A DNA stretch of 64,000 nt, from contig NZ_JAEPQA010000012.1 of the NCBI RefSeq assembly GCF_017640745.1, forward strand, positions 1-64,000, given 5' to 3'. Source of the DNA: Nisaea sp. (GTDB lineage: Bacteria; Pseudomonadota; Alphaproteobacteria; Thalassobaculales; Thalassobaculaceae). Below are positions 57,530-64,000 of this stretch, piece after piece. Made by a program: the position numbers and the translations under genes. The notes beneath the pieces are model-generated. The model did not search any database and was not told the DNA's origin. It worked only from the letters and a program-made list of their open reading frames with translations. How positions within the stretch are numbered: the stretch's first letter is position 1; each line of letters opens with the position of its first letter.

Positions 57530-59983
57530 CTAATCCAGGGTGATCTCGAATACGCTTCCCTCGCCCGGAATGCTTTCGCATCGGATCTGTCCTCCCAGGC
57601 GCTGGGTCACGAGATTGTAGACGATGTGCAGGCCGAGGCCGGTTCCGCCGTTGGCGCGTTTGGTGGTGAAGAAGGGATCGAAGATCTGCGAGAGGACGGT
57701 CTGGTCCATGCCCTTTCCGTAGTCGCGGACAGATATGCGGTCCGACCCGTCGGCAAGTCGCCCGACCTCGATCCGGATATCGCCGCCGTTCCCCTCATAG
57801 GCGTGGAGTCCGGCATTGATCACGAGGTTGGTGACGATCTGGACCAGCGCCCCGGGATAGGTATGGCGTATGAGTTTCGTCTCCGGCCGCACCAGTTCGA
57901 CGTTGAGTCTGCTCCGCTTCGTTTCCGCTGTCAGGCTCTGAAGCATGTCCCGGAGATACTCGCCAAGGTCGATCTCCCGGGAGTCGTCGGCCGCCTGATC
58001 GACCGAGACCATCTTGAAGCTTTTAATAAGGTCGGCGGCTCTGTTCAGATTTTGCTCGACGATGGTCAGTCCTTCGCTGGTCTTGTCCAGCGTCTCGATC
58101 GCAAGCTTGCGGGAAAGGCCGCCGTCCGGGCTCAGGACCTGCTGACGGAAATTCCGGATGATTGAAGAGACATGCGTGGCCGCGGTCACGCAGATCCCGA
58201 GCGGTGTATTCACCTCGTGCGCGACGCCCGCGACGAGGCCGCCGAGCGCGGCCATCTTCTCCTGGCGTACAAGATCGTTCTGCGCGTTCTTGAGGTCGGT
58301 GATGTCGGTGTTGGTGACGATGCACCCGACGCCGTCCACGAACCGGCGCTCGACCTTGTGGTAGGACCCGTCGGGTAACAGATCCTCGAACACGTTGCTT
58401 TCGCGGCGCTCAAGCAGCGCGATCCGCTTTGCGAGGATCGCCTCCAGAACCTCCGGGCTGCGTTGGCTGTTGCGTCTGCTGTTGTGAATGAAGCGCAGGA
58501 TCTCGACATAATCCGTTCCCGGTCGGCAGAGATTCTCGGGCAATCCGTGAGCAGCCCGGATCCAGCTGTTCACGAGCCGGATGCGGTGTTCGGCATCGAG
58601 CAGGATCATGCCGATCGGGGCATGGTCCACGACGGCGTCAAGTGTCCGGCGTTCCGTTTCGAGCGCTTCCTCTGTCTCGCACCGCGCTGCGATCTCTCTC
58701 TGCAGCTCGGCAGTCCGCTCAAAGACCATCCGCTCAAGCTCCAGCGTCATGTCCCGACGCAACCGATCGGCTTCTTTTCGCGAGCTGATGTCCCGAATGA
58801 TCATCTGCACGATATTCTTGCCGTCAGGGCTGGTAAACGCGGCAACCGTGCATTCGGTCGGAAAGGTCGTCCCGTCGAAGCGGGAGTTGCTCCATTCGAA
58901 CGTTTGCGGCGCGCCGTCGAGCGCTGCGTCTATCTTCTCCGCGAAAATCGCGGCGAGCTCGTCCTGGCTGTAGCTGGAGGGGTCGGCGAAGGCGCCGAGC
59001 TTGTAGTCCCGGATCCTGGCCGCGTCGACGCCGAACATCCTTTCCGCCTGCTTGTTCGCGGCGACATATTTTCCGTCCTCCATGACGAGGATCGCGTCAC
59101 CGGCACTGTCGAACAGGTGCCGGAGCTGGGCTTCGTTCTTTTCCCGTACCGAGATCTCCTCTTTAAGAAGGCCGAGCACGCCTTCGAAGAAGTCGATGGA
59201 GCGGGCCAAGGCGCCGACTTCATCCTTGCGGGACTTGTCCAGTCCGATGTCCGAGGGTTTGCCGCTGGCCAGGTTCGTGAGCGCCTGGATGGCGCTCCCG
59301 AGGGAATGTGTATAGCGGACGGAGAGCAGCCATGAGGCGGCAAGGGACAATGCTGCGCAAAGCACAAGGCCGATCACGAGAGTGCGGACGATCTGCCGGT
59401 CATGCGCGGAAACGGCTTCCGAGGCAGCCGCATTGTCCTCAAGCACGATCTGGGTCAGCCGCCCAAGCAAGGTCAATGCGGAAAGATAGGACGCGTTCGT
59501 CGCGCGCATCTCCTGATCGAACCGGCCGATGTCGAACGACGTCCTGACGACGGAGGAAACATATTGACGCCGAAGCATTTCGAACGCGTCCGAGAGCGAA
59601 GCCAGCACCTCATCTGTCTCGGATCCTGTCGCAAGCAGAGCCCGCGACCGTTCGAGCTCTCGTTTGACGCTGAAAGCTTTTCTTAGGGAGGGTCTGATCA
59701 GGTTGTAGAGCTCAGCCTTGTCGAGATTGTGAGCCTTGCCCAGGTGCCCCGTGATCGCGAGATGAACTTCGGTAACGCTTCTGTTGATGGCGGATATCGC
59801 TTCGAACTTCGCCCGGGCGTTGGACTGTCCCGCCGAAAGTTCGATCTGATGCGTGCGCGAGTGTTCCAGAACCGCGAAGAACAGTCCCGAGAAAACGAGA
59901 ATGGTCAAAATTGGGGTCATGAAGAACCATGCCCGGAGCCCTGGTTGCAGGCTGAATTTCGGCCCGTCCGTCTTATCGGCCAT
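57530..59983 (-). CDS. PAS-domain sensor histidine kinase
   Basis: An 817-residue membrane sensor. Helix 1 (about 19-40), a periplasmic region (41-198), helix 2 (200-222) and a HAMP-like segment are followed by two PAS domains (about 283-400 and 445-565), and the kinase core: phosphoacceptor His589 in GVAHEVNTPLG, and an HATPase domain with NLVINAGLHAYE, DYGKGMD and GGTGLGLHIVYN. The HEVNTPLG motif marks the HisKA subtype of two-component kinases found in large PAS sensors. The start at 59983 has GGGGCGC upstream. No response regulator gene is adjacent. Confidence 0.93.
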   Translation of the reverse strand: MADKTDGPKFSLQPGLRAWFFMTPILTILVFSGLFFAVLEHSRTHQIELSAGQSNARAKFEAISAINRSVTEVHLAITGHLGKAHNLDKAELYNLIRPSLRKAFSVKRELERSRALLATGSETDEVLASLSDAFEMLRRQYVSSVVRTSFDIGRFDQEMRATNASYLSALTLLGRLTQIVLEDNAAASEAVSAHDRQIVRTLVIGLVLCAALSLAASWLLSVRYTHSLGSAIQALTNLASGKPSDIGLDKSRKDEVGALARSIDFFEGVLGLLKEEISVREKNEAQLRHLFDSAGDAILVMEDGKYVAANKQAERMFGVDAARIRDYKLGAFADPSSYSQDELAAIFAEKIDAALDGAPQTFEWSNSRFDGTTFPTECTVAAFTSPDGKNIVQMIIRDISSRKEADRLRRDMTLELERMVFERTAELQREIAARCETEEALETERRTLDAVVDHAPIGMILLDAEHRIRLVNSWIRAAHGLPENLCRPGTDYVEILRFIHNSRRNSQRSPEVLEAILAKRIALLERRESNVFEDLLPDGSYHKVERRFVDGVGCIVTNTDITDLKNAQNDLVRQEKMAALGGLVAGVAHEVNTPLGICVTAATHVSSIIRNFRQQVLSPDGGLSRKLAIETLDKTSEGLTIVEQNLNRAADLIKSFKMVSVDQAADDSREIDLGEYLRDMLQSLTAETKRSRLNVELVRPETKLIRHTYPGALVQIVTNLVINAGLHAYEGNGGDIRIEVGRLADGSDRISVRDYGKGMDQTVLSQIFDPFFTTKRANGGTGLGLHIVYNLVTQRLGGQIRCESIPGEGSVFEITLD

Positions 59984-60200
59984 TCTAAGCGCCCCGATAT
60001 GCAGCACGTCGACCCGCGATCTGGCGGTTGATCGTGGTTCGAGCGGCGCAAGCAGCGGGTTTGCGGTGATATCGCTATAGAAATCCCGGCAGTATGCGGT
60101 TCACGTAACCCGTCGCCGACCTTCCGGGAGCCTGCAAACGCAACTCGATCTGCTGGAAAATCGCTTCAATTGGTCACGAAATCGTTAATTCGATAAAATT

Positions 60201-62933
60201 TTATTCAACGGCTTGGTTTTGGCGTTGTGCCACCGATCTGAGTGCTTTGGCGTTCAGCGCAATCCTGAATCTGGTGCCGGGGCCGTCATCCTCGACGAGG
60301 GCGAGGGTGCCGCCGAGCCGCTTCATGATCTCTTTGCTGATCGCGAGCCCGAGGCCGATTCCGCCGGTCGAGGATTGGGCGGCCCCGCGCTGGAACTTCT
60401 CGAAGATGAAGGGGCGAAGGTGGCTCGGGATTCCCGGACCGTTATCCGAGATCTCGATCACGTATTCCCCGCCGACAAGGCGGCCTTCGACATGGACTTC
60501 CGGCTCCGCGGTGGTGTTGTGCTTGATCGCGTTTGTCAGGATGTTGATGACGACTTGCTGCAGGCGGTCCGGGTCGGCCATGACGATCGCGCTGGCCGGC
60601 TCGCCGAAGTGAATTTCGGCGCCTGCGGACCGGGCGAGTCCTCGGCAGGTCTCGACCGCCCGGGACAGCGGGACCGAGGCGTCCAGCTCGTGCAGGTTCC
60701 AGGAGGCCTCGCCCCTGTCCATCAGATTCATGTCGAGAATTTCGTCGAGCAGCCGTGTGAGGCGCAGGCTTTCCTCGTGGATGATGGAGAGGAAGCGCTG
60801 GGCCTGCGGGCTGGTCAGATCCCTGGTCTCGAGCAGAATTTCCGAGAAGGAGCGGATTGAGGTCATGGGTGTGCGGACTTCGTGACTCACCTGGCTGAGG
60901 AAATCGTCCTTCTGCGCATCGAGCAGGGTCAGCCTCTGGTTCGCCCGCCGGAGCTCCCGGGCGGTCGCCTCGAGCTGGATCGACTTCTTCTCGACCTCCT
61001 GGCTGTATTCCATCAGCTGCGCGGTCTCGTCGGCGATCTTCATCAGCTCGTCGAGGCTGATGGTCTCGCCGCTGGCGATCTGTGAGACCATGGCGCGGGC
61101 CGAGGCGGCGCCGATCGAGCCGGCGAGCCGGCGTTCGAGATGGGCGATGAAGGCGTCGGTCGGCTGCGGAAAGTCGCTGTCGCTCCCCTGGCCCGCGGCG
61201 AATTCGCGGAACAGCCGCTGGGCCTCGGCGGCGCCGAGGATCCGCTGTGCCAGGATGAAAAGGTCTTCGGCCGAGGCGGAGCGCCGGATGAAGCGGTGCT
61301 CATCGCCCGCCGGCGTGCGGAAGACGTCGACGAAGAGGGTCCCCTGCAGCCGTTCGAGCGGCTTTGGTTCGACCAGCAGCGAGCAGAGAACGAACAGCAC
61401 CACATTGGCGCTGAGACTCCAGAACAGGGCATGCACCAGCGGATCCAGGCCGGTCAGCCCGAACAACGCCTGCGGGCGCAGCAATCCGATGCCGAGCGGG
61501 CCGTGTTCGATCGTGCTGGCCGAGAGCAGCAGGTCGCCCTCGAAACTCGGCAGGAAGAGCGTGTATCCCCAGAGGATGAAGCCGGTGGCGAGGCCGATCT
61601 TGGCCCCGGTCGCAGTCGCCCGTTTCCAGTAAATGCCGCCGAGCAGGGGCGGCAGGAACTGGGCGACCCCGGCAAAGGCGATCAGGCCGATCGCGGCCAG
61701 CGCGTCGGACTTTCCGCTGAGCCGGAAATAGACATAGCCGAGCAGCAGGATGACGCCGATGCTGATCCGCCGGCTGACCAGCAAGAGACGCCGCACGTCG
61801 CCGCTGCGCTCGATCGAGGTCCAGGGCGTGCGCAGCATCACCGGCATGACGATGTGGTTCGAGATCATCGTCGAGAGCGCGATCGAGGCGACGATGACCA
61901 TCGAGGTGGCCGAGGAGAAGCCGCCGAGGAAGGCCAGCAGGACGAGAAGGTCCTGACCGACCGACATCGGCACGGTCAGCACGAACATGTCCGGGTCGGC
62001 GCCTTCCGGCAGGACGCTGAGCCCGCCGATGGCGATCGGCAGCACGAAGAGGCTCATCAGCATCAGATACAGAGGGAACAGCCAGGAGGCCATGCGCAGC
62101 TGATCCTCGCCGGTATTCTCGACCACGGTCACCTGGAACTGTCGCGGCAGGCAGATGATGGCCACGCCGGAGAGAAAGGTGAGGGCGACCCAGCGGGCAT
62201 CGAACATGTCCTCGGTCTGCAGCACCTTCGCGGCTTCGCGGCTGAAGATGTCCGCGGGCCCGTCTGCCAGCGCGAAGATCACGAACAGGCCGACGGCGAT
62301 CAGGGCCAGCAGCTTGACCAGCGCTTCGAGCGCGATGGCGGCGACGACGCCATGGTGGCGCTCGTTCGCGTCGATCGTGCGGGTGCCGAAGATGATGGTG
62401 AAGAGCGCCATGCCGGCGGCGATCCAGAAGGCGATCTCTGAGGCCGGCTGGTCGCTCGGCGGATTGGCGAGGTTGCCCGGATCGGAGGACACGATGACCT
62501 GGATGCTCGTCGTCACCGCTTTCAGCTGAAGCGCGATATAGGGCGTCGTGCCGATCACCGCGATCAGCGTTACCAGCACGGCGAGGCTCGTGCTCTTGCC
62601 GTAGCGCGAGGAGATCAGGTCGGCGATCGAGGTGATGCGGTGGACATGTCCGATCCGGACCAGCTTGCGCAGCAGGAACCACCAGCCGATGAAGACCAGG
62701 GTCGGCCCGAGATAGATGGTGGCGAACTCCAGCCCGCTGCGCGCCGCCGATCCGACCGCACCGTAGAATGTCCAAGAGGTGCAGTAGACCGAGATCGACA
62801 GCGTGTAGACGACCGGGGACTGGATCCAGGAGGATTGCCCTGTGCGTGCCTGCCGGTCGCCCACGAACGCGACCATGAAAAGCAGCGCCACATAGGCGAG
62901 CGAGATGGTGAAGATCAGATTGGCGGACAGCAT
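60201..62933 (-). CDS. Sodium/solute symporter-histidine kinase (CbrA/CrbS type)
   Basis: A 910-residue hybrid protein. The N-terminal two thirds (1-530) form a sodium:solute-symporter fold of about 13 helices; a linker is followed by HisKA with His684 in SQVSHEVRTPM and an HATPase domain with NILTNAIKHN, SDNGPGIP and GIGLGLAISK. Such SSS-kinases sense extracellular solutes; known relatives (CbrA, CrbS) regulate acetate, histidine or proline use. The ATG overlaps the stop of the small membrane gene by one base. It is co-transcribed with the receiver protein and the small subunit. Confidence 0.93.
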   Translation of the reverse strand: MLSANLIFTISLAYVALLFMVAFVGDRQARTGQSSWIQSPVVYTLSISVYCTSWTFYGAVGSAARSGLEFATIYLGPTLVFIGWWFLLRKLVRIGHVHRITSIADLISSRYGKSTSLAVLVTLIAVIGTTPYIALQLKAVTTSIQVIVSSDPGNLANPPSDQPASEIAFWIAAGMALFTIIFGTRTIDANERHHGVVAAIALEALVKLLALIAVGLFVIFALADGPADIFSREAAKVLQTEDMFDARWVALTFLSGVAIICLPRQFQVTVVENTGEDQLRMASWLFPLYLMLMSLFVLPIAIGGLSVLPEGADPDMFVLTVPMSVGQDLLVLLAFLGGFSSATSMVIVASIALSTMISNHIVMPVMLRTPWTSIERSGDVRRLLLVSRRISIGVILLLGYVYFRLSGKSDALAAIGLIAFAGVAQFLPPLLGGIYWKRATATGAKIGLATGFILWGYTLFLPSFEGDLLLSASTIEHGPLGIGLLRPQALFGLTGLDPLVHALFWSLSANVVLFVLCSLLVEPKPLERLQGTLFVDVFRTPAGDEHRFIRRSASAEDLFILAQRILGAAEAQRLFREFAAGQGSDSDFPQPTDAFIAHLERRLAGSIGAASARAMVSQIASGETISLDELMKIADETAQLMEYSQEVEKKSIQLEATARELRRANQRLTLLDAQKDDFLSQVSHEVRTPMTSIRSFSEILLETRDLTSPQAQRFLSIIHEESLRLTRLLDEILDMNLMDRGEASWNLHELDASVPLSRAVETCRGLARSAGAEIHFGEPASAIVMADPDRLQQVVINILTNAIKHNTTAEPEVHVEGRLVGGEYVIEISDNGPGIPSHLRPFIFEKFQRGAAQSSTGGIGLGLAISKEIMKRLGGTLALVEDDGPGTRFRIALNAKALRSVAQRQNQAVE

Positions 62934-63196
62934 CAGCGGCCCGGCGAGCTGGTGTCCGGCGGCGACGGCGCGTGATGTTCCGGATCGCTCAGCCGGTGGG
63001 AGAACCAGAAGGCAACGAGGATCATCGCGGTCCAGAGCCCGAAGACGTATGCGACGATCAGCGGGATGCCGAACAGCGTCTCATGCACGGCGAACAGGTC
63101 GATGAAGGGCGGCATCAGCAGGAACAGCCCCGCCAGCGGGAGCAAAAAGGCCGCGTCACGGTATTTTGCGGCCACGCTGGGGGAAGAGGGGCGCAT
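62933..63196 (-). CDS. Small two-helix membrane protein (SSS-associated subunit-like)
   Basis: An 87-residue protein with two strong hydrophobic helices (about residues 15-35 and 44-65), a charged amino terminus and a Pro-rich tail. It sits between the receiver gene and the symporter-kinase gene, with a one-base overlap downstream. Small two-helix subunits commonly accompany SSS-type transporters (for example proteins paired with ActP or PanF), so an accessory role for the kinase's transporter domain is inferred. No precise family assigned. Confidence 0.78.
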   Translation of the reverse strand: MRPSSPSVAAKYRDAAFLLPLAGLFLLMPPFIDLFAVHETLFGIPLIVAYVFGLWTAMILVAFWFSHRLSDPEHHAPSPPDTSSPGR

Positions 63197-63199
63197 CGT

Positions 63200-63571
63200 C
63201 TAAAGCCCGGCCAGCTTCTTGACCTGCTCGATCACGTCGCGGTTGGAGAACGGCTTGGTGACGAAGGCGTCCGCGCCGATCTCCTGCGCGGTCTTGCGAT
63301 CCTTTTCCTGGCCTTTTGCGGTCAGCACGATGACCGGCAGCTTGCTGGTCCGCGGCGAGGCGCGAAGCTGGCGCAGGATCTCGAAGCCGTTGCGGTGCGG
63401 CAGCATGATGTCGAGGATCACGACATCGGGCAGGGCCTGGTTATTGAGCTGTTCGAGGGCGGCGTTGCCGTCGAGGGCGCTTGTGACCTCCCATCCCTCA
63501 CGGCCGAGCAGAAAGCTCAGCGACTCAAGGATGTTCGGTTCGTCCTCCGCGATAAAGACGCGTGTTGTCAC
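63200..63571 (-). CDS. Receiver-domain-only response regulator
   Basis: A 123-residue CheY-like protein with a GTG start at 63571 and GGGGGAAACAGC directly upstream. The acidic pocket EDE (9-11), the phosphorylated Asp54 in VILDIMLP, and the TAK and TKPFSN motifs (Thr and Lys) are intact. No output domain is attached. It is 3 bases from the small membrane protein gene, in one operon with the symporter-kinase, whose cognate receiver it probably is. Confidence 0.93.
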   Translation of the reverse strand: MTTRVFIAEDEPNILESLSFLLGREGWEVTSALDGNAALEQLNNQALPDVVILDIMLPHRNGFEILRQLRASPRTSKLPVIVLTAKGQEKDRKTAQEIGADAFVTKPFSNRDVIEQVKKLAGL

Positions 63572-63672
63572 GCTGTTTCCCCCAATGCCTCCTTGTTTTC
63601 CCGGTCATTAACTGTTTGCCGGTTTTCCGGAGTTTAACCGAGGTTGAGGGTGACGCAAGCGCCACGCGCGGC

Positions 63673-64000
63673 CTAGCTCCCGGTGATCGGATGTTCCTGA
63701 CGATGCCGGCAGTCCTCGCGCGGGCAGACGCGGCAGGCAGAGCCGACGGGTTCGGCCGCAGACTTCGAGGAGAGGTCCAGCCCGTCGCCATAGACCAGGT
63801 CCGGCGCATAGAGCGCATCGCATCCGAGCATGATCGAGACCAGGTGCTGCGGGCGGTCGAACCCGGTGGCCTGTTTGGCGACGGTCCTGGCGATGAACAG
63901 GAACCGGCTGCGGTCGGCGAATTCGACCAGATGACGGAATACCCGGTCCGGAGTCTGGAAGGCCCGGTAGATCGCCCAGAGCGGGCAGGCGCCGCCATAG
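63673..64000 (-). CDS. ScfR-type short-chain fatty acyl transcriptional regulator, C-terminal part
   Basis: The carboxyl-terminal 108 residues of a gene that begins beyond base 64000. The visible segment contains YGGACPLWAIYRAFQTP at the window edge, SRFLFIARTVAKQATGF, LGCDALYAPDLVYGDG and the Cys-rich CRVCPREDCRHRQ end, which fit the DUF2083 domain of XRE/ImmA-type short-chain acyl regulators (RamB/ScfR relatives). The helix-turn-helix is outside the window. These regulate acetate/propionate metabolism, agreeing with the adjacent symporter-kinase operon. It ends at TAG, 102 bases before the receiver gene. Confidence 0.82.
   Translation of the reverse strand, partial: YGGACPLWAIYRAFQTPDRVFRHLVEFADRSRFLFIARTVAKQATGFDRPQHLVSIMLGCDALYAPDLVYGDGLDLSSKSAAEPVGSACRVCPREDCRHRQEHPITGS

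Overview
The window is a gene-dense, high-GC chromosomal segment of an alphaproteobacterium. A Rhodospirillales-type marine or soil lineage fits best, but the genus cannot be fixed from the sequence alone. Pointers to this are CobS/CobT of the aerobic cobaltochelatase, a usg-family protein, a CIRCE-controlled groESL operon, a COX15-type heme A synthase, a short-chain-acyl regulator C-terminus (ScfR type), and several families common in this class (DUF2889, DUF1028, DUF952, NIPSNAP). I see no rRNA, tRNA, prophage, transposase or CRISPR array. Most of the window is ordinary chromosome.

Layout. 1-5.3 kb (minus strand): ABC ATPase (cut by the window edge) and HlyD adaptor, accA, xerD, a large exported protein and a small membrane protein. 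5.6-9.8 kb (plus): aroK-aroB, a CorC/HlyC-type CBS membrane protein, a two-CBS protein and DUF2889. 9.8-14.2 kb: a ribbon-helix-helix (RHH) regulator and bolA, divergent from J-domain protein-cobS-cobT. 14.3-23.3 kb: exported 5'-nucleotidase-like enzyme, NIPSNAP, folB-like, DUF1028 and a class IV aminotransferase on the minus strand, DUF952-pyrD-degenerate EAL, a HAD phosphatase, a second RHH regulator and an Lrp/AsnC regulator. 23.4-31.8 kb: rpmB with a clear promoter and terminator, an M20 peptidase, a large TPR protein, ctaA, usg and groES-groEL. 31.9-33.4 kb: an A+T-richer patch with a TPR-sulfotransferase fusion, likely acquired. 33.4-40.8 kb: TauE/SafE permease, dehydrogenase-like/HAD pair, TerB-like protein, amidase, SulP transporter and an EAL phosphodiesterase. 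40.8-50.1 kb: P1B-type ATPase with a C-terminal hemerythrin-like domain, cyclic-nucleotide-binding protein/DUF849 pair, lepA, LpxR-like protein, pcaD-like hydrolase, a GIY-YIG gene bracketed by two copies of an ~84-bp palindromic element, and an aspartate aminotransferase. 50.3-57.5 kb (plus): MFS exporter/phosphoesterase, ppa, glpK/DUF2238 and a diguanylate cyclase. 57.5-64 kb (minus): a PAS histidine kinase, then ScfR-like regulator (partial), receiver-only response regulator, small membrane subunit and a sodium/solute-symporter-histidine kinase, suggesting an acetate/short-chain-acid sensing module.

Strongest candidates for something less described: the repeat-GIY-YIG-repeat unit (48363-48843, with a shorter related palindrome at 44476); the transporter-kinase module with its separate two-helix subunit; the TPR protein with an unassigned C-terminal half; and two enzyme-like proteins that have lost catalytic residues (EAL protein at 20032, dehydrogenase-like protein at 34792).
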